Counted from the first letter of the stretch, positions 32,419-44,861 are shown. The stretch: DNA of 64,000 nucleotides from Limnephilus marmoratus (GCA_917880885.1 OU862922.1:2108001-2172000); one strand, 5' to 3'. The notes: generated by a model not told the origin, from the sequence alone. Translations and numbers: made by a program.

Positions 32419-34129
32419 TGTATCTTTTCTCGGAAGATTTTTCAATGTGGATGAGTGTTTCAGGCTGATAATTATTGCTTATAATAATTGTTAAACTTAT
32501 TACTCTTTCAAAACTATATATTGGAGTCTTTTTCTAAAAACAAACAAGTTGACTGTATATATACTGATTTCTCGAAGGCTTTTGATAAAGTGTCCCACAA
32601 AATACTGATCCGAAAACTTCATGCTCTGGGAATCAGAGCAAATATGTTGAGCTGGCTAAGTAGTTATGTATCAGGTAGAACTTTATTTGTAAAAATAAAA
32701 TCTTTTATATCTAAACCATTTTCCGCCACTAGTGGAGTACCGCAAGGTAGTCATCTTGGCCCAATTCTATTTCTTGTTTTTATAAACGACATAGTCAACT
32801 GCTTTAAAGACGTCAAAGTATTGCTTTTCGCTGATGACATTAAATTATATAAAGAGATAACTATCCTTAATCACTGTGAAATTCTTCAATCCAATATAGA
32901 CATGCTAAAAATTTGGTGCTCACAAAACAATCTATATTTAAATGTAGAAAAATGCAAAACTTTGACCTTTTCCAGAAAAAAAACATCACTGTTTTTCGAA
33001 TATTCAATAAATAAAATAAAATTAGAAAGAGTATCGGAAATGCGGGATCTTGGCATAATAATGGATGAGAAACTAGACTTCACACAACACATTCAACAAA
33101 CTGCAAATAAGGGTATGAAAACATTAGGATTTGTATTAAGAACAATTAAAAACTTTGAATCGCTACAAATCATTAAACTACTGTACACATCCCTTGTTAG
33201 AAGCCTAATAGAATATAACTCCATAGTCTGGTCGCCCTTCTACAAAATTCATATTCATACTATTGAAAGAATTCAAAGAAAATTTCTACGTTTTGTAAAT
33301 TTTAAACTTAACATCCCTTTAGAGCACATAAATTACCCGTCGTTAATGAATACTTTAAATATTCCAACATTAGAAAACAGACGAAAAATAAACGACCTAA
33401 CCTTTTTATTAAAATTATTAAACTCTAAATTCAACAGTTGTGAACTCCTGCAATTAATAAATTTACATGTACCTACACGAACAACTACACAAACATTGAC
33501 ATTTTATACACGTACATCTCATTCGAACTATGATTTACATTCTCCAATACAACGTTTGCATAGTCTTGGTAACAAATACTTAAACAATCTGGATGTATTT
33601 GACAATAATTTGAACTTAGCAAACTTCAAACGCCATATGTGCCAACTATTTATTTCTACCTATCCCATAAACTAATGTGAACAACAATTTTAAACATTAC
33701 CTGCTTTATGTCAACTCATATATTTTATGGACTATATTTTGTTTCTTATATTTTATGATGCCTGTATTTTGTTAACGCTAATATTTTATGTAACCTAAAT
33801 TTTTATTTTTTTTAACCCTTATATTTTATGTAATCTATATTTTGTTTTTAACAAATATTATGTTACTTGTATTGTGTATTGTATTTTGTAAACCCATTCT
33901 TTTCACTGTAATTTAAAAAAAAATGTACTGCATTCATATTATGTAAAAGCCCTATGGGCGTTTAAATAAATAAATAAAAAATAAAAATAAATAAAATCTC
34001 TATTTATTATGAAACCTTTTTTCTATCCTCAGGTGAATGCTATTTTCTATTCTAATATTTTTTTATTTTATATTTTCTTTTATCGTAAATTACATTATTG
34101 TCCAATTAATGTTCCTCTTATATATATAT

Positions 34130-34925
34130 AGGCCCTGAGGCTTGGAATAAACTTCCCATGGAATTGAGATGCATAACCAACACAGCGGAATTTAGATCCA
34201 AACTAAAAACTCACTTTTTCAAATACTCATTTCCATAAATTCGTCATTTGATTTAACTTGATTTAAATTTCGTAATTTTTATTTTTTATTTCTGTTTATT
34301 TATACTCTAATAATTGTTTATATCCACGAATATATACTATTTTATTTGCTATTCCCTACAACTATTCATGAAAATGTCAAAATGCTATTGATCTACCTAT
34401 CAATAGACTGTCAGTGATAATCTAACACCTCAATCTGTTTAATGTTGTGCGGTGAATCATCTTAATACGGTAAAGATCGGCGATTAATTTCAATAATTTA
34501 TTTAAGATATCCATACGTTTTCGTAAATCCGATAATTTTGCAACCATGTCCTTAAAAAGTAATATTATGTAAAAACTTCCTTCTTCTTCTGGCGCTGTGT
34601 ATGATTCTGGCGAAAGTATGACATGTATAAGATGTACAGAAGTATTTTTAAATGTAAATACTTACATATATGTTAGTTATAAATCTCTAACTTTAAGTCA
34701 TGATTGTAAACATGTATGTCATTGAGTTCAGTTTTAGGTTAGCATTTATATGTCTTAGTCCATAAGCCACTAGCTATAAGTCTTAGATGTAAGTCACTAG
34801 TTATAATTGTAAATCTTAGTTATAAGCCAGTAATATTATTATTTTATGTATTTATTTGTATTTGAGGTGATTTTTCGCGAAAACGGCGCTATATAAATTA
34901 GCCAAATATTTTTATTATTATTATA
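34130..34925 (+). mobile_element. CR1/L2-type LINE 3' end with (TTA)n tail
   Basis: Reads AWNKLPMELRCITNTAEFRS then KLKTHFFKY before a stop at 34236-34238. The 3' end cggcgctatataaatta followed by ttattattatta is the typical CR1/L2 terminus, which lacks poly-A. Confidence 0.72.
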
Positions 34926-34927
34926 TA

Positions 34928-37145
34928 TCTTGCATTTTTATTCACGTTTCAGAGATATAACTAGACCTAAAGCATCTTCAAATAACACTACATGTATACC
35001 AAAATTATTAAACCAAAAAATACTACATAGAATGTCAAATTGCAACAAAAAAAGAATGTTGCATCAAAAATTTTTGACAATTCATCCATTTTTTAAGTTC
35101 ATTTTCTCGTTCTGTGAAAGTTCTATTCAAGTTGTGTTATTATTTCAGCTTTATGAAGCAACTCCCTATAATGATATAAAAACCTTGTATAAACAACATA
35201 AGCAACCCTATTAAACAACTTGTGCAATCGTCACTTCGACTTTCACAGAAGGGAAGATCGAGTGTCGTGTGTTCTCTGGCTTTAAAATTCGCATTTGGAG
35301 GCATACTCAAAATAATATAACACCTAATGGCTTAGGATAAAAATCACTGTCCAGAGGATGTTTTCTTCCATTTCAAGAGAAATTGATTTAGTCCTCCATT
35401 ATTAATTGAATCAGTTTTCTTTATTAATTTTGTCAAGGTAGTTGAATAAATATAAGACAGATGATACTGAGGGATAAAAAATCCTTTCCTTTGCAAAATT
35501 TTTTGATTGATAAAAAAGCTTACCCCTAATTTTATTATTAATGCATGCATGTACGTGTACTTTTTAAGCTATATTTAAATCATATCGTGCGGGGGAACTC
35601 GCTCCGAATTACAGTTTACAGCCTAAACATGTAATTATTTATATTGATAAAAGTAGTAATCGAAACGTTTCAGGTTATGTACTCGTTTGAAGATCCGGGT
35701 AATTATTTTCACTATACATAAATAAATATGCTTCGCGTTATTTATATAAGATTACTCGCAGAGCAATATAATTATTTCACGTGAAAGCTTCCAGAAGTGT
35801 GTGTTTTTTATGTCACGTGAAGGCATCTTATGGAAGGTGATTTATGAACACTTCTTTAGGCAAGTTTAAATGCATTCATCAACGTCATATAATGACGGGT
35901 GTGGAAATCTATATGCACGGAATGGACAAACTGCATAACTTCTCCTTCTGATTTCCTGCCGAATGTCAGGTGTCAGTGACCAGCTAAATCAGCCTTTTGA
36001 CTCTTGGTTTTCTCACTTAAGGCACTGGACCACTGCGAAAAAAAGTTTTTTTTTTTTTATTTCGTTATCTAAATGCTCTTATTAAATATTGAAAAGAAAT
36101 TCGTACAATTGGCGTAGATTCAGCATTTCATGTGAAACCGTTTGAAACAGTTTGTGTGTTTATCCTTCAGAAAAACTTTGATCACGTTTTTCTCGAAACT
36201 CCTTTTTTGAACCTGGTTGACAACATATTAAAAAATCTATACATCCGATTTGCATGCACTAAGTCTTAAACTGTTCGAAAATCCAGTCTCTATGGCACCA
36301 CGTAGGGATTTTTTTTATAAAGGGCTCCCTTCTATTTTTTTAATGAACGATGAAAATATCCCATTAAAACTGGAAATAAAATTCGCTGGTCCACCACTTT
36401 TTTTAGATATCAAAATTTTCCAACGCGGTGCCATAAACCTATATAAATAGTTACTAAATATATTTTTTTGATGAACCGTATAGCTTAATCGCTGTCAACT
36501 ACCGAGCAGCAATTTCGTCGGAGTGCCTGTTGAAAGCAGCGTACTCAACAAACCGTACTCTAGATGTGTATACAGTTTTCTATATGATATATTGAGTTTT
36601 AATAAAAAAAATTCATTCATCGTTTGCTTGAAAATAATTACGAAAAAACACCCTTTTACCGCCCATGCGCCGTGGGCTGCCCCCTTCTGAGTAGAGTTGT
36701 CTTAGATTCCTTAAAAAGGCGAATATTAGCTGATTCATGAGCTTTTTCACTTCAATCATTATTGGGTATCAGGCATTTCTGCTGGTCACATTTTCACACC
36801 CCGCAGCCAGAAGGGAGGGGTTTTTCTGAATGCAGCGAGATTTTACAAAAACCTAAATAATTTTTTAAAGCATAAATCTTCGTTTGCCTAACATCTACCT
36901 CACGAGCATACTCGGTATAAGAATATTTAAACACATACATCAGATTGATCTTTTATACTCGACAACTAAATTTTTGCTTTAATTTCTTTCCAAAATCAAC
37001 AGGCTGATTATTTTTATCGTCGAATTTCAGTTATTGTATTGCTATTTTCTACGTATTTTCACTTATTCAGTTACAGTCCAATATTTTAATTTTAGTTTAC
37101 ACTGATAAAAAAAAATGAACCCACTATTTTTAGTAATTATTTTTA
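34928..37145. other. No gene supported
   Basis: Contains a 94-codon frame at 34930-35214 and a 66-codon frame at 36250-36450, neither with a recognisable motif. No repeats defined. Confidence 0.4.
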
Positions 37146-37148
37146 TGT

Positions 37149-37385
37149 GAATATACAAGAGTTCCAACTGCTCCTAACCGCGCGGAGCCAGTGTAACTAT
37201 GGCATCCCCAATTGGGGTATGCTGAGAGGCTGAGGAGTGGAAGGAGATGGTGAAGAGAAGGTAGTAAAGTTCCTGACTATTAAGATCTAAGCTAAAGCCA
37301 ATCCAAGCAACGTTTCAATTCTGAATACCGGTCTTATACCAGGTCAATACTGAGAGCATCTTCCACGCTGGAACTTGGATTCAAT
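37149..37385 (-). mobile_element. tRNA-SINE, head missing
   Basis: Minus-strand SINE body and tail (ccaactgctcc, ccccaattggggt, ctgaata.cggtctta) without the tRNA head. Confidence 0.7.
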
Positions 37386-37400
37386 GGATTAGGTTTGTAT

Positions 37401-37860
37401 CTTTTTTAGATTAGCTCCGTACAAGAGACTCTGAGGAAAATAATTTCTCTCAGGGCCTACTTTATCTTAACGGATGCTGTGTAGGGAAACTGTGCTGGTA
37501 TTTTTAAGGGAAGGAAGGATAGGAAGTTCAGGAAAGGAAAAAAGTATGAGGGTTAGGTAGGAATTTGGGGGACAATGTGTCCAGGAGTGACAGATGTATG
37601 AATCCATCCCTCCAACTGCGTTGCAAGGCGATGGGTCGAGAGAGTCCGGGTGGTAAGGTCAAAGGGCCTCCCTCAATCACTCTCTCGATGCGGTCTGCCA
37701 CGCAGTAGATGGGCAGACGCATCTGCCGCCAAGATCTGGACAAACCTCACCCATGAACCAGGGCACCACTGCTGTCACCAAACGTAGCGAACCACTTGGG
37801 GTAACCAATGCCAGAGGTGTTCGTTATCCAATAAATGATTCCCGGGGCGGCGGTACCCAA
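37401..37860 (-). mobile_element. LINE-a mini-element
   Basis: Minus strand, full layout from ggtaccgccgccccgggaa to the 3' hairpin (ggccctgagagaaattat...) and its tail. Confidence 0.83.
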
Positions 37861-38631
37861 ACAATAATATTAAATTTTAACTGTAGCTTACCCAAATAAA
37901 CAGAAAAATGATGTGCATTTTTTCAGATATGAACTTACGACCTCAATCCAATTCCAAGCTAGGGCCACTGCATTATCGAATCCGTTTGCAATGGTCAAGA
38001 AACTTGTTTCACCATATCTAATTATTTAAAGTTGAAGCTCATCCATCATGCTACCAGTGAAACATACCTAATTAAATAAATTTGACCGCAGATTATTTTA
38101 GCCATCGCAATATTTCATAGATCCACCAAAACCAACTATCAGATATTTTGAAATAATTCGCCTTGCATATTTAAATAATTTGTATGTTCGAGTGACTAAA
38201 CCATCTTGTTAGATTTCTTAACCAAATATCATTTAAATATGATTTATACGACAATTCATTCCGGTAATATTTTACGGATAAGTAAATTGTTTTCGGCAGC
38301 TGTGAATTAGTGTCTTGTTTTTAGATATTACTTCTCCAAATAATTTGAATGATTTATAATGTAAAGTAGTTGATGCAATACGATTTATTTGTTGTTTATC
38401 TGTGGCACCCGTTACATTAAATCAATTAAGTATAAGTGCAGAACGTTTTGTAAACAAGATTAAAATGGGTTATACTGAATAGTTCAGTAGTGCGCCATGT
38501 TTTCAGGCTGTCAATATATGTTCGAAATAATTACACTTCGTAATACTACTTACTGGTACTTTCACAGAAATGATTAATTACTCATTAAATATCGGGATCT
38601 TCTTCGTCTTCTCAAACCTACGTAAACTGTA

Positions 38632-38782
38632 GGTTGGGAGGGATGGATTCATTCGTCTGGACACAGATCCCTCTACCCTACCCATCCCTCATACCTTTAT
38701 TCTTCTTTCTTTTATTTTCTTTAAAGACTCTGCACACATCAGCCCGAAGTGGAAAATTGCTGTGTGGAGCTAATGTAAAAGA
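38632..38782 (+). mobile_element. LINE-a mini-element, 5'-truncated
   Basis: Last part of the 5' UTR (gggagggatggattcattcg, cccatccctcatacctt) joined to the 3' tail (ctgtgtggagctaatgtaaa). Confidence 0.72.
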
Positions 38783-38878
38783 AAACCTCTGTGATCTCCA
38801 AATGAATTTGGAAAATCATCATCTTACAAAACAATTATTTTTCAAGTTATCGCCATCCCACATCCCATCGCCATTTTG

Positions 38879-39270
38879 ACGGCCGGCGTAGTGCAGCGGT
38901 AAGGCGCTTGACTCGCATTCCGAAGGTCGCGGGATCGAATCTCGGCGTGGCAAATAATTTTTTTTGATTAATTTGTGTATTTCACAATTTACTCATTTAA
39001 AATAATATATAGTATATTTGCGGCATGTTCCAGAGTGGAAGATACTCTCAGTATCGCCGCGGTGTAAGACCACCATTCAGAATTGAAACGTTGCTTGAAA
39101 TGGCTTCTGCCGTGTTTGGTGACCAGATCTGAATAGCCAGGTACTTCCTCTTCCCTATCTCCTTCCTTTCCCACTGCCTTCAGCCTCGCAACATACCCCA
39201 ATTGGGGATGCCATAGTCCCACTGGCTCCAGCAGTTGGGACTCTTGTGCGGTATTCATGTAAGAAAAAAA
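38879..39270 (+). mobile_element. tRNA-derived SINE, best full-length copy
   Basis: Head 38880-38950: ggccggcgtagtgcagcgg (A box), cgcgggatcgaatctcgg (B box). Linker with tttttgattaatttg. Body: gttccagagtggaagatact, accaccattcagaattgaaa, gtgaccagatctgaatagcc, caacataccccaattgggga. 3' end tcttgtgcggtattcatgta then A run. About 390 bp, Pol III-driven by type. The 3' end resembles LINE-a (tgtgtggagttaatgtaaa). Confidence 0.88.
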
Positions 39271-39473
39271 TCCCCGAAACCCTAATTCAGCTTTGGGGAT
39301 GTTGCGCAGAATAAGGCAGAAGAAGCGAGTAGTCTGGGGTTTTTGAGATGCCTACAGAAGAGACTAATATCCACTCTATCTGGGTGGAAAACTACGGTAA
39401 ACGATTTGGTTTATAATTAGATTTCGTATGGGGACTGGGGAGGCCCCTCCCAATTCAACATAATTTAATTCAC

Positions 39474-39716
39474 AATTTGGGAGGCGGTATATATACCGCC
39501 GCACTGGGAACCAACCATTGGATAACCAACGCTTCTGCCATCAGTCACCCCAAGTAGTTCGCAACATTTGGTGGTTTTATGGAGAGAGGTTTGTCCCGGA
39601 CAAACGGGAACTGCGTGGGTTTTTTGCAGCGGAACTGCGTGGCTAACCGGATCGGAAGATGCTGATTGCACTGTGACCCCTCCTGCCGGACTCTCTCGAT
39701 CCATCGCCTTACACTT
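39474..39716 (+). mobile_element. LINE-a 5' head, 3'-truncated
   Basis: Begins exactly at the family 5' end (caatttgggaggcgg) and stops about 240 bp in, near the tctctcgatccatcgcctt word. Confidence 0.75.
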
Positions 39717-39986
39717 ACAATTGAAGGTATGATTTTTATATATTTTTTAAAATTAATGAATTATTTATTATTTATTTACAGTTTTTTACATTTTTAAATT
39801 AAGTCCCGTTAAACTGATTGACATCAATTTTTCAAAAGAAGCAAACACATTGCGACTTGACATTTTAAATAAATAATAACAATAAAGTGACTTAAAACAA
39901 AGTATTTTCTTTTTATTAATTGATATCAGTTTGTCAACGCCCAACGGGTTCTTTTGATATTTCAATTTTTTTTAAGTTGAGACAAG

Positions 39987-40329
39987 TTTTTTTTACATGA
40001 GCTCCACACAGGAGGCTCTGAGGAAAATAATTTCCCTCAGGGCCTATGTCATCTTTGGGGATGCTGTGTAGAGGGTTTTTTAAGGAAAGGGAGGTGAGGA
40101 GAGTTATGGGAAGGAAAAGGGTTTAAGGGGTGAGTAGGAATCTGGGGTTCCGTGTGTCCTGGTCATCCATCTCCAAGACCTAGACAAACCTCACCCCATA
40201 AACCCGGGCACCCCTGCTAAATCACCAAACGTAGCGAACCACTTGGGGTGACCTATGGTAGAGGTGTTGGTTTTTCAATAAAGGTTCCCGGGGGGGGGGG
40301 GCGGTACCCATTTCCGCCTCCCAAATTGA
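39987..40329 (-). mobile_element. LINE-a mini-element
   Basis: Minus strand, short version lacking the gcgtggcgggccgga part of the 5' UTR. Intact ends: caatttgggaggcgg, and cctcctgtgtggagctcatg followed by an A run. Confidence 0.85.
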
Positions 40330-40547
40330 GTAGTACAATACATAAAATAGTAGTACAAGTACATAAAATGTATACATTATTACACTATGTATATACATAA
40401 AAGCAAATATTTTGGAAAAAACATTGTTATAAAATTTATAAGAAATACAGAACAGAGAAAATGAAAGAAATTAAAAGAAAAGAAAAGAGAAAATAATAAT
40501 GGAAAAAAAACATTAAAACGAAAAGCGGAAAAACAGAGATCAGTACA

Positions 40548-40608
40548 TGACATAGGCTAAGGGGAAAATATTTTTCCCAGGGCTTCATGTGTGGAGTTAA
40601 CGTAAAAA
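40548..40608 (+). mobile_element. LINE-a 3' tail only
   Basis: gacatagg, hairpin remnant, tgtgtggagttaacgtaaaa. Extreme 5' truncation. Confidence 0.7.
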
Positions 40609-41019
40609 AATGGATGGAGTTTAAACGATAAAAAACGTATTTCAGTAGACATTATATATTAAGAGCGTTTAACCAGCCAGCGGACGAAAATCCACATTTC
40701 GTCGAAAGTTGTTCTTACGATCGTGCAGGGCGGTTACAATGAGAAAGATTAATTATTCTCCGTACCAGCTTTTTTAAATTTTAACTCAATATCGAATTTA
40801 TTTCAATTCAAATTAGCTTTAATTTATGCCTTCATCCAAAAATGCTGAAAGGCGTGATGATAGAACTATTAAAATAATGTACTTTTTTAAGTTATTTTTT
40901 GATTATAAGTATTTGTAATTTTTCAACAATGTCTAAATTTAATAAGAATGTTAAAAAACTCTGAAATATATTAGTTAGTAAGTGCGCAAATAAATACACA
41001 AATGGACCAATTTTCGTCA

Positions 41020-41375
41020 AGAAACACATGTACGTACATATTTTTTAATGATTTTATTGAAACTAAAATTAAAATTCTAAAACATGCGTTTGCTAGATAA
41101 TGTATTGATTTATTTTACTGCATGATTATATTATTTGAAATAGATGTGGTATAATACAAAATCTTTTTTGAAAATTTAACAAATCTGCCAACGACCTACG
41201 GAATAACCTTATTATACTAAAACTTAAAAAATTTTCTCAAAATTTATTACATGCGAATGCTAGTTAAAAGAACAATCTTTCGAAATCCATTTATATTTTT
41301 TTGTGGAAAAGAGTCTAAAATCTGATTTGAAAATGACATATTTCTGGTTTTCTCTGGTAATGCCCTCTAAATAAT
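41020..41375 (+). repeat. Dispersed repeat R1, copy 2
   Basis: Ordered match to 22560-22905 (see that entry). Confidence 0.65.
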
Positions 41376-41767
41376 ATATTCACTAAAACTCTTGTTTCAC
41401 TTATTTATTGGTAAAATTATTAAAATGTTTAATAAATTGAACCTGTGTCCCTGTTGGCTAATACAAGTTCGTAATTATGAATTTGGAATAATTTAGTAAT
41501 TTGGACCTACGATGCTGTAGAGTCTATTATCTAATCATTCCTCTTTCATAGGCAAGACGTGAGAATATGCACTATCGCTTGTTAATGAAACATGATCCAA
41601 ATTTTAAATACATAGGGATGGATTGGAAAATCAAGAAAACAGCATGTGCACTCACAAAGCACATTTGTGTAAGAGTGTAGGTAGTTAACCTTAAAATTTG
41701 CTTTTTTCACGCACACAAATATAATCATCGTATGACACGATTCGGGAGGTAAAAAAATATATATAAG

Positions 41768-42384
41768 GTAACGGAACTCGTTCAAAAGAAGCAATCTTCC
41801 CAATGTGCCTTCCATTGACATGCTTAGTGTAACTTAGTGACCAGCAATGGGGGCTTCGTCGAAGACAGATTAGCCTTTCAGAAGCTGGGCGCACTGAACA
41901 GTGCCCGCAGATACTTTAATAGTATACAATCGCTGACCTTGTACAAATCGTAAGTGCCCCCACTGTTGAATATGGCAACCATCTATGGTTTGGATTCTCA
42001 AAATACCTGAAAACTATGGTCCTACGCAGAAACGCGAGGTCCGGAAGTTATGACAAATGGGGTGCAATCTTTAGAGCACAGGCGTCGCGTCGCTTGGGAA
42101 TGCCGTCCTTGTTCTATCGGTATTTCAACGGGAAGATGCTCCGAGAAATTAGCATCATTGATTCTTTCGGCAACAGTTCACAAAAGCGCGCGCCAAACAT
42201 TTGTACAAACTTGACATTTGTCAAATGAGAGAAGGTCGTCTCTATGACTCAATGTTGATTTCAAAAGCTCGGCTGTGGAATAATTTGTAGGCCTCTGTGC
42301 TTCTTTGCTCCTACAACATGGATCTCTGCAAGACCCAGGTTCACTCTTTTCCTTTCTCCAAAAACCTTTGACACAGCATCCATA
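41768..42384 (+). mobile_element. LINE-a 3' fragment, 5'-truncated
   Basis: RT C-terminus and start of the 3' UTR, several frameshifts. Words caatcttcccaatgtg, ttccattgacatgctta and agcacaggcgtcg align with 15885-16215. The fragment ends within the 3' UTR before the hairpin. Confidence 0.78.
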
Positions 42385-42488
42385 CTTACATTTTAATATT
42401 AATTTTTCGAAGAAAACTTCTCTGAAAGGTTTTCTATATTTGTGATGGCGTCATTAAGACAAATCAAATAACTTTACCTATTCATTAT

Positions 42489-42793
42489 TTTTTTTTTTTT
42501 TTTTACATGAGATCCACACAAGAGGCCATGAGGAAAATTTCCCTGAGAGCCTATGTCATCTTTGGGGATGCTGTGTGGAGGGTTTTTTTAGGGAAAGGAA
42601 GGAGAGGAGAGTTCTGGGAAGGAAAAGGGTTTAAGGGGTGGGTAAAAATCTGGGTTTCAGTGTGTCCTGGTCATCCACCTCCAAGACCTAGACAATCTTC
42701 ATCCCGTGAACCCGGACACCCCAGCTAAGTCAACAAACGTAGCGAACCACTTGGGGTGATCTATGGCAGAGGTATTGGTTATCCAATAAAGGA
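42489..42793 (-). mobile_element. LINE-a mini-element, 5' end lost
   Basis: Minus strand. Poly-T at 42489-42504 is the A tail, followed by the 3' hairpin and 5' UTR up to ggataaccaatacc. Confidence 0.82.
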
Positions 42794-42799
42794 ATAGGT

Positions 42800-44255
42800 A
42801 ATTTTTTTAAATAAAATTCTAATATTGCTAAAGTTGAAAATGAATGAGAGGTGTTTACCCAATCCACCCCTGGCAAATATAGACGGCTAATTAATATCCT
42901 AGGAAGCACCGCGTACGCAAGCTACGCCATTAAACTTTTCAACAAGTCTGGAAGATGAACTGAAGGTATAATTATTGTTTTTGCAGTTGAAAATGCTTTG
43001 GTTCTAGAAGATGGACGCAATAAATTCGTACGTGAAATGTTTTCCCGTAATTATTTGATCGGCCGTCCGCATTAACCTCGTATTTTATCCAATTATTATT
43101 TATACAGCATTTACTAGAACGTGTTGAAAGTTTAGATTCATTTGGATTAAGAAACTTTATGTTCGAGTATTTCTTAGATACTATTGGACAACATACAGAA
43201 ATATTACCACGATGGAAGCTAGAACGCAATAGTATTATATATTTATTGTAATATACTATGTAATATATATTGAAACAATACGTGTTTTTATTTTATGCGT
43301 GTATTGTTATTTAGGTACTTGTTATTATTATTTGTCTAATTTCTTTTTATTATGTCGGAATATAGAATGTACTGCATATCACAACTCCTGCATACATTCT
43401 GAAATAAACTAATCGAAATTTTGGTCATTTGGTGGCATTTTTGAAGTTTTTGTGAACGAAAAATATCTAAAAAATCAGTAAGTATTGGCCAAGGTGCGGG
43501 GTGGCGGGCCAAGATGTTGGTTTAAAAAAAGAAAGAAAAAAAACATAAAAAAGTTTTTAAAAATCATTCACATTTTTTACTCTAAATAATGTCAGGAATC
43601 ACTGGTTACAGTACGTTCCCTACATACCCTAAACAATAAAATATGTAATTGAAATCCTCACCACTGGAGATCCCAGTTATGAAATCATCATCTGAAAGAA
43701 GTAGAAAAACAATTTTTAAAAAAATATCTTCAAAAACACTCATTTCGGTTGTGTGTCTGTCCCACGTTTCTGGTTCAATGAACCCTAGAACTTGATTTGC
43801 TGTGAATTTTTTTTTAAATAATTAAAAAATTCTTTAAGAATTCAGACAAGCGATAAAGTCTCTACCTAAAACACGTATTTAAAAAAAAATTGCCATTTAA
43901 AAAATTGGAACTGATTTGTTGAGAGTTCAGATACTTTGTGGTTTTTCCTGGATCTGTGCTAGTTATTTTTATTTCCCTTAATTCGATTTCAGTTATATTG
44001 ATGGATTGACCTAGTGACTTACTCGATTTTCGAGAGAGTATCTGGAACATAATTTTCAAAATCATAAGGTACAGATTTTCAAACGCATTTGTGCATCAGA
44101 CCATAAAAGGAAAAATTCGAATGAAAGAATTGGTAAAAAATCGACTCGCAAAAACTAAGTCGTTTTACTATAATACATCTATTTTCAAATGTTTTTGGAA
44201 ACTTTCCTTTATTTATTTTTATTTGTAACATAATGATTAAAAATTCAAATTTAAT
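42800..44255. other. No feature seen
   Basis: AT-rich sequence with short motif-free frames only. Confidence 0.45.
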
Positions 44256-44257
44256 TT

Positions 44258-44735
44258 AGACGATATTAGCGAAACTCAATCGAAAATCAGAAAACAGAAA
44301 AATCAGAAAAAGATTCGGTCACGTGTAGGACTAGAATCCAGGACTTATGCCTTGCCGGGGCGCAGCTCTACTAAATAAGCTAATGTGTCCCTATGTACCT
44401 ACAGTATCTTCATTTTCCTAATGAATATTTTTATTGGCTGCTATCTCCATGTATGATTGCAAGATTTAAACCCGAACTAAATGCTATCAAGACAGTGTCT
44501 TTTGAATATATATTTTTATTTTCAATTTGCTACATCTATTGACTTTTCTGCAAGTCTAGCATGAATATGTATTATTATTTTTAACTTAATGAGTAAAATA
44601 TGGTAGAGCTCCGTCCCGGCAAAGCGTAGGTCCTGGGTTCGAGTCCTAGATGTGACCATATCTTTTTTTATTTTTCAGTTTACAGATTTTCGATTGAGTT
44701 TGGCTAATATCGTCTTCGTTTAATTATTATTATTT
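44258..44735. repeat. Foldback element, family B, copy 3, tRNA-like in both arms
   Basis: Outer arms atattagcgaaactcaatcg and cgattgagtttggctaatat are inverted. Each arm carries a tRNA-like block: minus at 44318-44392 (ggactagaatcc, ttgccggggcgcagctct) and plus at 44604-44666 (ggtagagctccgtcccggca, gggttcgagtcc). The middle is an AT-rich spacer. Confidence 0.8.
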
Positions 44736-44819
44736 TTTTTACTAAATGTTGAACCTCTCTCCCCAGGAACTGGAGTCACGCCAACAACTGAGACAAATTC
44801 AAATTGGACAGGACCAATA

Positions 44820-44861
44820 ATTTCGTATATTAAGTGCATTTCAGCATTTAATATACGAAAT
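44820..44861. repeat. Short palindrome
   Basis: atttcgtatattaa and ttaatatacgaaat, 14-bp arms around a 14-base loop. Confidence 0.6.

Larger units (their letters stand above)
31524..32492 (+). mobile_element. Insertion with tandem 413-bp tRNA-bearing units and inverted head
   Basis: The target word aaacttattact is at 31512-31523 and again at 32493-32504. Inside: an inverted piece of the unit (31524-31604), then the 413-bp unit repeated exactly in tandem (ggaagattttt words at 31606, 32019 and 32432). Each full unit contains a complete tRNA-like sequence. The right end is a partial unit. The left inversion resembles a 5' inversion by twin priming. Confidence 0.85.
29856..33675 (+). pseudogene. 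LINE-d pol: endonuclease and reverse transcriptase, broken
   Basis: Starts KIYYQNVRGL (endonuclease Asn), then VYVLTETWLDS (Glu), TRGGGVLIAI, ATVYTPP, IILGDYNLPN and DNHHPPL. RT motifs: AGPDSIPP, NYRPICIQSVLPKIFES, QHGFIRGRSTSTNLL, IYTDFSKAFDKVSH, GVPQGSHLGP, LLFADDIKLY. Damage: stop at 30006-30008, a frameshift in the A run at about 30790-30799, a stop at 30868-30870, and the insertion 31524-32492. The insertion plus duplication is 981 bp, a multiple of three, so the frame matches on both sides. The last part (32505-33675) is intact to its natural stop. Confidence 0.88.
29000..33995 (+). mobile_element. LINE-d: Jockey/CR1-like non-LTR retrotransposon, two ORFs
   Basis: Order: short 5' leader, gag-like ORF1 (29158-29850), pol (29856-33675), a 3' UTR with repeated tatattttatg words (33717-33860) and an A-rich tail of aaataaataaataaa type. 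The 5' boundary is uncertain. A 969-bp insertion splits the RT. Fragments of relatives are at 26885-27615 and 51240-51810. Confidence 0.88.
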
